DNA of 21,535 nt, taken from contig CALUSZ010000067.1 of NCBI GenBank assembly GCA_944323495.1, positions 1-21,535 of the forward strand, in the 5' to 3' direction. Below the pieces are notes generated by a model. It was not told the origin of the DNA, did not search any database, and saw nothing but the letters and a program-made list of their open reading frames with translations. The DNA is from Candidatus Gastranaerophilales bacterium (GTDB taxonomy: Bacteria; Cyanobacteriota; Vampirovibrionia; Gastranaerophilales; Gastranaerophilaceae). Both the position numbers and the translations under genes were made by a program. Shown here piece by piece: positions 1 through 6,845 of this stretch. The number at the start of each line of letters is the position of its first letter. Positions within the stretch are counted from its first letter, which is position 1.

Positions 1-49
1 ATTAGTAAATCTTCTATCCTACAAAATTATTTATAAAAAGACACAATAC

Positions 50-718
50 CTACAGTGTATCAATGAAATCCTGGAAAGATTTTTTTCGAATAGTGTCTGC
101 ATGTTCTTTAAGCTCGCGAGGAATTCCTGCCGCAAATTCTTCAAAACATGCAATGACTGTATGTATACCGTTTACTCGGGCTACTTTTATTGCTGGTTTC
201 ATATCTGTGTCTTTTGACAGAACAATAATTTTGTCGACCCTATTTTCATAAGATAGTTGAGCTATATCAAGTCCAATCAACATATCAACTTGTTTCTGGT
301 TTATCGTTACTTCACCATTACTGCTAACTTTTCCTATCTTTAAAATACCTTTTCTTAACGCAACATATTCTTCTAGGGCAATATCTTTAATAAAATTCTT
401 GGCTTTAATATAAATAGAGTCAAATTTCTGTTGGTTATTTTGATAATGATTCTGTACTTGCTGTAGTTCTGTTTGAGAAATGTTTCTTTTCCTAAGTTCG
501 TCTTCAATTTCTTTTTGACTCAATGGCGGGGCTGTATATATAAAAATCCTATATAATTCTTCCTCATTGTCATCAAGAAAATATTTGATGGATTTCATTA
601 GTTGAGAAATGTTATTAAAATTAAATTTTCCTACAGAATTCTGTACTTGTTTAGTAACTGCCTCTAACTCTTTTCGATAATTATCCCAGTCAATAAAAAT
701 AGCAACTTTCTTTTTCAT
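50..718 (-). CDS. NYN (PIN-like) domain ribonuclease, LabA/DUF88 type
   Basis: The 222-residue protein reads as a NYN-domain, probably metal-dependent RNase. The N-terminal strand ends in an acidic motif (D10, D12, N13). A second acidic site follows a basic/Gln turn (QVD, D145; D151 in LIGLDIA), and a third is the SKDTD motif (D170, D172). This order is typical of LabA-like PIN-fold nucleases. Residues about 65-115 form a polar, Gln-rich helical insert. The start is set by a strong ribosome site (AAAGGGGGG) a few bases upstream. It appears to be a single-gene unit: no gene follows it before the left edge, and a GC-rich hairpin lies in its leader. The substrate is unknown. Family members act in RNA turnover and some are linked to defence, but nothing here decides that. 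Confidence 0.8.
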   Translation of the reverse strand: MKKKVAIFIDWDNYRKELEAVTKQVQNSVGKFNFNNISQLMKSIKYFLDDNEEELYRIFIYTAPPLSQKEIEDELRKRNISQTELQQVQNHYQNNQQKFDSIYIKAKNFIKDIALEEYVALRKGILKIGKVSSNGEVTINQKQVDMLIGLDIAQLSYENRVDKIIVLSKDTDMKPAIKVARVNGIHTVIACFEEFAAGIPRELKEHADTIRKKSFQDFIDTL

Positions 719-737
719 ATCCCCCCTTTATTAACTT

Positions 738-764
738 AAAACCGCCCTACATTTTGGCGGGCGG
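738..764 (-). promoter_or_regulatory. GC-rich hairpin in the NYN gene leader
   Basis: A CCGCCC/GGGCGG stem (742-747 with 759-764) lies just upstream of the NYN gene's ribosome site, in otherwise AT-rich DNA. A shifted pairing (742-746 with 756-760) is also possible because CCGCC occurs twice in tandem on the minus strand. On that strand the stem is followed by four T residues, so it could be a weak attenuator or an mRNA-stabilising 5' stem. No further gene was seen from here to 921. Confidence 0.35.
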
Positions 765-921
765 CATGTCTCCATACTAAACGTATAGCACAATTATATT
801 ATTACATCTTTTCAATAAAAAATCAAGTATTTAATTTATTAACTACCAGCCGTGTGGGGATTGGTTATTTGTTTCCTAGGCATTGTCAGGCAAATATACC
901 CAACTGACGACTGTTTATAAC

Positions 922-949
922 AAAGAAGAGCCTTGAAAGGCTCTTCTTT
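922..949. terminator. Intrinsic terminator downstream of tRNA-Val
   Basis: An 11-bp perfect stem (922-932 with 939-949, AAAGAAGAGCC and its complement) with a 6-nt loop begins 6 nt past the encoded CCA end of tRNA-Val. T residues close the minus-strand side. It ends the tRNA transcript and could work in both directions. Confidence 0.8.
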
Positions 950-954
950 ATAAA

Positions 955-1030
955 TGGTGGGCGTTAGAAGACTCGAACTTCTGACCCTCTCCTTGTAAGG
1001 GAGACGCTCTACCAACTGAGCTAAACGCCC
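955..1030 (-). tRNA. tRNA-Val (UAC)
   Basis: The complement folds into a full cloverleaf. The acceptor stem is GGGCGTT/AACGCCC, the D-arm has GCTC and the GG of the D-loop, the anticodon arm is TCTCC/GGAGA with loop CTTACAA (anticodon UAC), and the T-loop is TTCGAGT. The discriminator is A, and CCA is encoded (955-957). The other two tRNAs in the window lack encoded CCA. The promoter lies beyond a decayed tRNA copy (1173-1201), so this tRNA must be cut out of a longer precursor. Confidence 0.95.
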
Positions 1031-1072
1031 ATCACCATATTAAATTTTCATTCTTTCAGTTGGTAGAGCGTC
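1003..1072. repeat. 17-bp inverted copy of the tRNA-Val D-arm
   Basis: Bases 1003-1019 lie in the tRNA-Val D-arm and anticodon-stem start. Their exact reverse complement is at 1056-1072, 36 bp away and outside the tRNA. In the minus-strand precursor RNA the antisense copy comes first and could form a 17-bp helix with the D-arm of the tRNA downstream, competing with cloverleaf folding. Confidence 0.75.
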
Positions 1073-1160
1073 CATTATTTGGATTCGTTCGGCTCGACCT
1101 CCTGAACTCTTTGGAGAACTTTTAACTCCTTGCCTCACTTGGCAACTGAGCTAAACGCCC
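1073..1160 (-). pseudogene. Decayed tRNA copy (tRNA-Val-like 5' end)
   Basis: Bases 1143-1160 exactly repeat the first 18 nt of the tRNA-Val gene (1013-1030), again on the minus strand. A D-arm-like hairpin (CTCA/TGAG) and a GGAG/CTCC stem in the anticodon-arm position can follow. However, the loop lacks U33, no 3' acceptor strand matches GGGCGTT, and the T-arm is not canonical. It starts about 12 nt after a strong -10 box, as a real tRNA gene would. I read it as a tRNA gene wrecked by rearrangement. A structured non-tRNA RNA is the alternative. Confidence 0.55.
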
Positions 1161-1172
1161 TCAGCAAGTTTT

Positions 1173-1201
1173 ATATTAACTTAAACATAATTTAATGTCA
1201 A
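1173..1201 (-). promoter_or_regulatory. Promoter of the tRNA-Val unit
   Basis: On the minus strand, TTGACA (1196-1201), a 17-bp spacer and TAATAT (1173-1178) form a near-consensus sigma-70 promoter. Transcription would start about 6 nt before the decayed tRNA copy and run through tRNA-Val to the terminator at 922-949. Confidence 0.7.
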
Positions 1202-1212
1202 ATGGTTTGTTT

Positions 1213-1218
1213 TATAAT
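1213..1218 (+). promoter_or_regulatory. Possible -10 box for pepA
   Basis: A TATAAT hexamer lies 68 bp before the pepA start, but the -35 region (TTTAAT-like at 16 bp) is poor. A second AT-rich candidate (TTGCAA, 18 bp, TATAAG) lies nearer the gene. Either could be used. Confidence 0.35.
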
Positions 1219-1286
1219 CTAGTTAGCGTATTTTAAAAGTTTGCAATATTATATAAAATATTATTATAAGAAAGGAGTTTTGAATT

Positions 1287-2687
1287 ATGGAAATCAAAGT
1301 TGTTCAAGATGCTAAATCTATTGACGCTGATATCCTTGTAGTTAACCTTTTTGAAGGTGAAAAAACGTCAAGTGATTTGGCTAATAAATATGCTGTAGAT
1401 GAGGATAAGTTTAAAGGTAAGTTCGGGGAAACTTATCTGCTTCCAACTTACGGCAAAGAAGTGTATAAGAAAGTTCTTGTTCTGGGGTTAGGTAAAAAAG
1501 AGGAGTTTAATCCGGATAAGATGAGAGAGGCTGTAGCTAAAGCTATAAAAAAATCTATGCAGATGGAAGCTAAAAAGGTTGCGTTTTCTCTTGACGGGAT
1601 TGAATTTGATTATTCGGAACAATTTACATTAGGAGCATTTATTGCCGACTATGCGTTTGATAAATATAAATCAGAGAAGAAAGATAATAAGGTAAAAGAA
1701 GTTTATGTGCAGGCTAATGCGGGAATTGTAGAGAAGGCTACTAAGATAGCAGAGGCTATGGCTTTTGCTAGAAATATTGCAAATGAGCCGGCACAGTTTG
1801 CAACACCGACGGAATTAGCCTCTATTGCTTGTGATTTAGGTTTAGAGACAAAAGTTTACGATAGAGAAGAGTGTGAGAAAATGGGCATGGGTGCTTTTCT
1901 TGCGGTTGCAAGAGGCAGCGTTCAGGAGCCTAAATTTATTCATATGAAGTATCAGGTGGATAATCCAAAGAAGAGAATTGCTATTATTGGCAAGGGGATT
2001 ACGTTTGATAGCGGCGGGTTGGATATCAAGCCACCTTCTTCAATGCTTACAATGAAAGACGACATGTCTGCAGCGGCTTGTGTACTTGGTGTGATGAGTA
2101 TTATAAGAGAATTCCACCCGCAGGTAGAAGTACACGGGATTATTGCAGCTTGTGAAAATATGCCGGGCTGTAGTGCATATAAGCCGGGGGATATTCTTAC
2201 GGCTAAAAACGGAAAAACAATTGAGGTTGATAATACCGATGCTGAAGGACGTTTGACTCTGGCAGATGCTCTCTGTTATGCTTGTGAGCTCGGGGTTGAT
2301 GAAGTAATTGATCTTGCAACTCTTACCGGGGCTTGTATGGTTGCATTGGGAACACAAGCTTCCGGAATTATGGGAAATGATGAAGAGCTTGTTAAAAGGC
2401 TTATTGATACAGCTCAAAGAAGCGGTGAAAGGTTCTGGGAGCTTCCGCTTTGGGACGAATATTTTGACAGCTTAAAGAGTGATATTGCTGATATGAAGAA
2501 TACCGGTTCACGCTGGGGCGGGGCTTCTACTGCAGGAGTATTTTTAAAGAAATTTGTCAAAGATGTTAAATGGGCGCATATTGATATCGCCGGTACAGCT
2601 TTCTTTGAAAAACCGCAGAAAGAGTTTATCGCAGGTGCAACAGGTGCCGGAGTAAGGACTCTTTTGAATTATATTCTGGAACAATAG
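1287..2687 (+). CDS. pepA: Leucyl aminopeptidase (peptidase family M17)
   Basis: This cytosolic aminopeptidase of 466 residues removes N-terminal amino acids using two metal ions. The catalytic half carries GKGITFDSGG (K236, D241), D259, and the family signature NTDAEGRL (316-323, giving D318, E320 and the catalytic R322). The N-terminal macro-like domain spans about residues 1-150. The length is close to the usual 480-500, so it is complete. AAAGGAG stands 9 nt before the ATG. The gene is single and closed by a strong terminator. In some bacteria PepA also binds DNA at recombination sites, but nothing here shows that role. Confidence 0.93.
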   Translation: MEIKVVQDAKSIDADILVVNLFEGEKTSSDLANKYAVDEDKFKGKFGETYLLPTYGKEVYKKVLVLGLGKKEEFNPDKMREAVAKAIKKSMQMEAKKVAFSLDGIEFDYSEQFTLGAFIADYAFDKYKSEKKDNKVKEVYVQANAGIVEKATKIAEAMAFARNIANEPAQFATPTELASIACDLGLETKVYDREECEKMGMGAFLAVARGSVQEPKFIHMKYQVDNPKKRIAIIGKGITFDSGGLDIKPPSSMLTMKDDMSAAACVLGVMSIIREFHPQVEVHGIIAACENMPGCSAYKPGDILTAKNGKTIEVDNTDAEGRLTLADALCYACELGVDEVIDLATLTGACMVALGTQASGIMGNDEELVKRLIDTAQRSGERFWELPLWDEYFDSLKSDIADMKNTGSRWGGASTAGVFLKKFVKDVKWAHIDIAGTAFFEKPQKEFIAGATGAGVRTLLNYILEQ

Positions 2688-2699
2688 TTTTAAGAGGAA

Positions 2700-2745
2700 A
2701 AAAAAACGGCGGCAATTTTCTTTAGAAAAATGCCGCCGTTTTTTT
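2700..2745 (+). terminator. Intrinsic terminator after pepA
   Basis: A CGGCGGCA/TGCCGCCG core stem is extended by ATTTTC/GAAAAAT towards a TTTA loop and flanked by an A-tract and a T-tract. It begins about a dozen bases past the pepA stop. The A-tract on the far side could let it act on the other strand as well. Confidence 0.88.
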
Positions 2746-2790
2746 GAACCAATTAATCTCTGATTTCGTTATGATATTGGAGGTGCAAGT

Positions 2791-3081
2791 ATGAAAAAAT
2801 TTCTTTTATTATTTACAACTTTCTCACTCATGTATATTGTCTCTCCGGCGAATGCTTCGCCTCCGCCGCCTCCGGGCGGTCATGTTTTGCACGCGGGGCC
2901 TGGTATCCATAGGCACGTTCCTCCGCGCCGGAATATAATGCTCCCGCCTCCTTATGTCGGATTGGGGTTTGGTAGAAGGTGCTATCCGTATAGATATCAA
3001 ATGTGCTGGTATGACGGTTTATACAGGCCTTGCTATGATGGAGGTGTTTATATAAACTTTAGTGTCCCTGTAAGATTTTAA
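2791..3081 (+). CDS. Small secreted Pro/Gly/His-rich protein
   Basis: This 96-residue protein of unknown function has a clear signal peptide: M-KK, a hydrophobic core FLLLFTTFSLMYIV, and a likely cleavage site after the SPANA segment near residue 23. The mature part starts with a polyproline run and is rich in Pro, Gly, His and Arg. It then has a Tyr/Cys-rich segment with three Cys in a YPYRYQMCWYDG-like context. It probably acts in the periplasm or on the surface; the His residues could bind metal, but that is a guess. GGAGGTG is well placed before the ATG. No family was recognised. Confidence 0.7.
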   Translation: MKKFLLLFTTFSLMYIVSPANASPPPPPGGHVLHAGPGIHRHVPPRRNIMLPPPYVGLGFGRRCYPYRYQMCWYDGLYRPCYDGGVYINFSVPVRF

Positions 3082-3090
3082 TCAGATATA

Positions 3091-3099
3091 TGCTAAACT
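3091..3099 (+). promoter_or_regulatory. Extended -10 for the 74-codon gene/umuC (leaderless type)
   Basis: TGCTAAACT is an extended -10 box ending 6 nt before the ATG at 3106. There is no ribosome site and no convincing -35. The placement suggests transcription starting at or next to the start codon. Confidence 0.4.
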
Positions 3100-3105
3100 A
3101 TTAGT

Positions 3106-3330
3106 ATGAAGGATATTTCTACAGGCGAAGATATCGAAACTTTATATCGAATGGTTCAAATAAAGGGCGGAAAACGTGTTAACAAATTCCAGACCACGGA
3201 TATAAAGCGTGCTTTGAAGTTTCATAAGTGGTATGTGAAAAGATACCGCGAGGGGCTTTTGATGGAAATTCTTCCGCAGAAAAAGCATTATAACTGGAAA
3301 GATAAGAGTGTCGATTATATTTTTGAGTAG
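3106..3330 (+). CDS. Hypothetical 74-residue basic protein, coupled to umuC
   Basis: I do not recognise this protein. It is short, rich in Lys/Arg and aromatic residues (FHKWYVKRYREG, HYNWKD), and has no signal peptide or membrane segment, so it is cytosolic and could bind nucleic acid. It ends 5 nt before umuC, which has no ribosome site of its own, so umuC is probably translated by coupling. In classical polymerase V operons this position is held by umuD, but this protein has no LexA/UmuD peptidase motifs and is half that size. The lack of a Shine-Dalgarno sequence fits a leaderless start. Reality of the gene is supported mainly by the tight spacing. Confidence 0.6.
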   Translation: MKDISTGEDIETLYRMVQIKGGKRVNKFQTTDIKRALKFHKWYVKRYREGLLMEILPQKKHYNWKDKSVDYIFE

Positions 3331-3335
3331 TAATT

Positions 3336-4556
3336 ATGCAAAATCAGAAGTACATAGCATTGATAGACTGTGACAGTTTTTTCGTCTCCTGTGAGCGGAG
3401 GCTTAATCCGGAATTGAACAATATTCCGGTAAGTGTTGTATCCGGTGAGCGTGGGTGTGTTATTTCGCGCTCCAGGGAGGCTAAAATGCTTGGAGTGCCT
3501 ATGGGTATTCCTTTGTTTCAGGCAGTAGAGAAGTATCCCGAATGTATTTATATTACGGCTAATCATTATGCTTATACCAAAATTTCAAAACAGGTTATGG
3601 AGATATTAAAATCTTTTAGCCCGCATACAGAGGTTTATTCTATTGATGAAGCTTTTGTGGATTTTACCGGACTTACAAAGCTTTATAAAAAGAATTATTA
3701 TCAACTGGCAAAAGATTTGCAGACAAAGATTATGGAGGAGACATCAATTCCTGTTTCTATAGGAGTAAGCAGAACAAAAACTCTTGCGAAACTGGCTTCA
3801 GATAAATCAAAACGGACCCGGACTCATATTTGTCTTGCAGGGCGCGGAAAAACCCGGGAACTTTTAAGCCATACAGAAATACAAGAAGTTTGGGGAATTG
3901 GAAGAAAACTGGGTGTAAAGCTCCGCGGGCTTGGAGTTAGGACGGCTTTAGATTTTGTAGAAAAAGATGATGGTTGGATTAAAAAAAGGTTTGGTAAAAA
4001 CGGGCTTGCTATAAAAGCGGAACTATCGGGAATAATGACTTCTCCGGTAAGCAGTGAGGTTGAGCTTCCAAAATCTATAAGTGATACAAAATCCTTTTTG
4101 GAATTTTCCTCTGACTTAAAGTTCTTAAAAAACGAACTTTCAATTCATATACACGAAGTTTGTACAAGACTTCGTAAAATAAATTGTAAAGCAGGAACTA
4201 TAGGGGTTATTTTGAAAACAAAAGATTTTCAGACTCTTTATATGAAAACTAAACTAAAATTTTTAACGGATTTTGAATTTGATATATCCAAAGAGGCCTT
4301 TTTACTTCTGGAAGGTATGTTCCGCCCTGATGTTCTTTATCGGAGTGTCGGTATTGTTCTGGAAGATTTCAATTCCTGTGAAGAAGAACAATTGCTGCTA
4401 TTTAACAATAATGAAAAGAGAGAGCAGAATGAGAAACTCGGTAAAAGCCTTGACAGGCTGGAGAAGAAGTTTGGGCGTAATATTGTAAGAACAGGATTTG
4501 TAAATAAAGAAGTACCATTTAAGCAGGGATTTTTAACGAGTCCCAAAGATGTTTAG
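3336..4556 (+). CDS. umuC: UmuC-type Y-family translesion DNA polymerase
   Basis: This 406-residue Y-family polymerase copies damaged DNA. The palm motifs are intact: DCDSFFVSCE near the N-terminus (D11) and YSIDEAF (D104, E105). The fingers motif GCVISRSREAKMLGVPMG (40-57) and the helix-hairpin-helix WGIGRKLGVKLRGLG (186-200) follow. QLLLF (352-356) matches the beta-clamp-binding motif. Length and the C-terminal domain fit UmuC rather than DinB. No umuD or lexA-like gene is nearby. The tail overlaps the convergent membrane-protein gene by 4 nt. Confidence 0.9.
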   Translation: MQNQKYIALIDCDSFFVSCERRLNPELNNIPVSVVSGERGCVISRSREAKMLGVPMGIPLFQAVEKYPECIYITANHYAYTKISKQVMEILKSFSPHTEVYSIDEAFVDFTGLTKLYKKNYYQLAKDLQTKIMEETSIPVSIGVSRTKTLAKLASDKSKRTRTHICLAGRGKTRELLSHTEIQEVWGIGRKLGVKLRGLGVRTALDFVEKDDGWIKKRFGKNGLAIKAELSGIMTSPVSSEVELPKSISDTKSFLEFSSDLKFLKNELSIHIHEVCTRLRKINCKAGTIGVILKTKDFQTLYMKTKLKFLTDFEFDISKEAFLLLEGMFRPDVLYRSVGIVLEDFNSCEEEQLLLFNNNEKREQNEKLGKSLDRLEKKFGRNIVRTGFVNKEVPFKQGFLTSPKDV

Positions 4557-5536
4557 TTATGCTTTCCGCGGTAGCCGATTCCTGCTCTATATCCTGAAAT
4601 AGAATATAAAGCAGGGAGACTTGGCTCAATCCATCTTAAGCCTGACATTACCGCTACAGTTGCAATATCATCTGAATGTAAACATATGTCAAGAGGTTCG
4701 GGCTTTCGTTCTTTTTCAGATTTATTGCTCTGTTTAAAACATTTATTTATAACATTTTTACCTATCATATTTGCAATAGCGCTTCCGCCTATGACTCCTG
4801 TAATTATAATCCCTGTTACCATGCCTAAAGCCCTTGCGGATTTTGACTTAATATTTGATTTCTCCAGCAGGCCGAGAGCAAATCCGGCTCCAATATTGCA
4901 TAAAAATATATTTGCAAGGTATTGATAGGCGCCTTCTTTAATTTTATTCGGAATCCTTTTTTTGTAATCTTCTCCGGCGAGTTTATCTCCGGCAATTCCT
5001 CCCAATACTCCTCCAATAACTGGTATTAAGCCAAATATAGATAATCGTCCTATCTCTGAAAAAATCTCTTTCGATGTTATATTCTCAGGCTCCGGAATTA
5101 AATTATTTATAAGCCTTTTCCCTTCATCTGTATTAAGATTTTCTGATAAAGTTCTTATTTCCCCTACGCTTAAGATATTACTCTTTATCTTATGTAAAAT
5201 AGGCTCTGTTTCTTTACCAATTTTGTTTTTTTTGAGAAAATTTTCAACTAAATCTGTATTTCTTTTTTCAATCTCCTTTATTCCAACCATCTTCGGGGCG
5301 GTTTTGAACAATTTCGCGGTTATTTTTGGCGCAAGAAGAGAAGAAGCAACCGCCCCAAACATAGTCAGACCATTTTGGATAAATCTTTTTTTGCGTTTTT
5401 TCGGTTTTGTATGGTATGTATCATATACAACAAGTCCGCTTGCTCCTGCTGTTAAGAGAGGCGGCACTGCTTGTGAAAACTTTTCTACCAGACGCGGCTG
5501 GTCTAAATATCTGCCAATGGATTTTATCGTGCTCAT
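4553..5536 (-). CDS. Multi-pass membrane protein of unknown function
   Basis: The 327-residue protein was not recognised. Hydrophobic Gly/Ala-rich stretches at about 27-40, 55-75, 168-187, 206-226 and 236-262 look like four or five membrane segments with small-residue packing. Between the second and third lies a charged helical region (80-165), and a Lys/Glu-rich stretch follows the last segment. No catalytic motif stands out. A typical promoter (5572-5600) and an AGGAT ribosome site support the start. The stop overlaps the umuC stop by 4 nt tail to tail. It is probably a lineage-restricted protein. Confidence 0.7.
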   Translation of the reverse strand: MSTIKSIGRYLDQPRLVEKFSQAVPPLLTAGASGLVVYDTYHTKPKKRKKRFIQNGLTMFGAVASSLLAPKITAKLFKTAPKMVGIKEIEKRNTDLVENFLKKNKIGKETEPILHKIKSNILSVGEIRTLSENLNTDEGKRLINNLIPEPENITSKEIFSEIGRLSIFGLIPVIGGVLGGIAGDKLAGEDYKKRIPNKIKEGAYQYLANIFLCNIGAGFALGLLEKSNIKSKSARALGMVTGIIITGVIGGSAIANMIGKNVINKCFKQSNKSEKERKPEPLDICLHSDDIATVAVMSGLRWIEPSLPALYSISGYRAGIGYRGKHN

Positions 5537-5571
5537 TTTGTTTGGTCATCCTAACACTGCCTTTGAGGAAT

Positions 5572-5600
5572 ATTGTAAGCTAAGCCTAACAAATTGTCAA
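5572..5600 (-). promoter_or_regulatory. Promoter of the membrane protein gene
   Basis: TTGACA (5595-5600), a 17-bp spacer and TACAAT (5572-5577) on the minus strand, 35 bp before the start codon. Confidence 0.7.
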
Positions 5601-5687
5601 TAGCATGAATTATTAATTTTTATGAATAATTACTACATTTCAAAAAAATATGTCAAAATAGATATATTCAAGATGGAGGAGTAATAT

Positions 5688-6845
5688 ATGAAAGACAAAA
5701 CTTTTTTAATGATACCGGGCCCGACACCGGTGCCTGAGTCTGTAATGCTTGAGATTGCAAAGCACCCGATTGGACACAGGAGTTCGGAATTTTCCTCCAT
5801 TTTAAAAGAGGTATATGAAAATTTGAAATATGTTTTTCAGACAAAGAACGACGTTTTTATGTTCACATCAAGCGGAACCGGTGCTATGTGCGCTGCGTTA
5901 GAAAACTTGGTTAATGAGGGGGATAACGTTTTATGTCTTTCTCTGGGAAACTTTGGAAACCGCTGGGCAAAGATTGCTGAATCAAGGGGAGCTGTGGTTG
6001 AAAAAATCGAGGTCGAAGCTGGTGGAGTTATTGAGCCGGAGGTTTTAAGAAAAAGACTTGGTGAAGATAAAGATAAAAAAATAAAGATTGTAACCCTGAC
6101 TCACAGCGAGACTTCAACAGGCGCGGCAAACGATGTAAAAACTTTATGTTCAATAATCCGTGAGCATGGTGCTTTATCTGTTGTGGACGGTGTAACTTCC
6201 GTATGTGCAATGCCGGTTAGGCCTGATGAATGGGGGATTGATGTTCTTGTATCAGGTTCTCAAAAAGGGTTTATGATTCCTCCGGGGTTAGCATTTTTGA
6301 CTGCAAATGAAAGGGCGTGGAAGGTTTATGAGAATTGTAAACACCCGAGTTTTTATTTCAACTGGGGTGCGCATAAAAAAGCTGTTGATGGGGATACAAC
6401 ACCTTTTACGCCTGCTGTAAATCTGATTGTGGGACTTAACCAGGCTCTTAAGATGATAAAAGAAGAAGGAATTGAAAATATGAATGCACGCCACAAGCGT
6501 CATGCTATGGCCTTAAGAAGAGCATTAAGAGCGATTAATCTTGAGCTTTTAGTAAAAGAAGATAAAAATGCAAGCTGGTCAATTACTTCTATTTTACCTC
6601 CTGTGGGGATTTCGGTTCCGGATATAAGAGCAGGTATGAAAAAAGATTTTGATATTGTTGTTGCAAATGGTCAGAACCAGCTTAAGGATAAAATTTTTAG
6701 AATGGGTACACTGGGATTTGTATCTGATAGGGATTTGATTATGGCAGTAGGCTCATTGGAGGCTGTTCTTTATAAATTAGGACATAAATTTGAATTGGGA
6801 GCAGGAGTCAGGACGGTTATTCAGGCTTTAGGAGAAGAAGTATAA
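5688..6845 (+). CDS. Class V aminotransferase, probable phosphoserine aminotransferase substitute
   Basis: A 385-residue PLP enzyme of the serine/alanine-glyoxylate aminotransferase (AGXT/PucG) branch. It has the entry motif GPTPVP (11-16), SSGTGAMCAALEN (61-73) for the cofactor phosphate, D167 in VVDGVTS for the pyridine ring, and the Schiff-base lysine K193 in SGSQKGF. By sequence alone it would be called alanine- or serine-glyoxylate aminotransferase. It is the first gene of an operon with serA and serB, so it most likely converts 3-phosphohydroxypyruvate to phosphoserine in place of classical SerC. GGAGGAG precedes the ATG, and a TTCAAA/TATATT pair with an 18-bp spacer is a plausible promoter. 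Substrate is inferred from context. Confidence 0.85.
   Translation: MKDKTFLMIPGPTPVPESVMLEIAKHPIGHRSSEFSSILKEVYENLKYVFQTKNDVFMFTSSGTGAMCAALENLVNEGDNVLCLSLGNFGNRWAKIAESRGAVVEKIEVEAGGVIEPEVLRKRLGEDKDKKIKIVTLTHSETSTGAANDVKTLCSIIREHGALSVVDGVTSVCAMPVRPDEWGIDVLVSGSQKGFMIPPGLAFLTANERAWKVYENCKHPSFYFNWGAHKKAVDGDTTPFTPAVNLIVGLNQALKMIKEEGIENMNARHKRHAMALRRALRAINLELLVKEDKNASWSITSILPPVGISVPDIRAGMKKDFDIVVANGQNQLKDKIFRMGTLGFVSDRDLIMAVGSLEAVLYKLGHKFELGAGVRTVIQALGEEV

Noticed and set aside
1013..1160. Integrative-element attachment site formed by the 18-bp direct repeat
   Set aside because: The repeat is the 5' end of the tRNA, not the 3' end normally used, and only 112 bp separate the copies with no integrase. 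A decayed tRNA duplicate explains it better.
2040..2417. Minus-strand open frame inside pepA
   Set aside because: It lies wholly inside the conserved catalytic part of pepA, with no ribosome site and a composition typical of an antisense shadow.
3088..3108. Possible LexA-type operator (ACTA-T-TAGT palindrome) before the umuC unit
   Set aside because: It is very short, AT-rich and likely by chance; it matches neither the GAAC-N4-GTTC nor the CTGT-N8-ACAG LexA consensus.
5223..5603. 126-codon plus-strand frame antisense to the membrane protein gene
   Set aside because: The minus-strand gene has a consensus promoter and ribosome site; the plus frame has neither.
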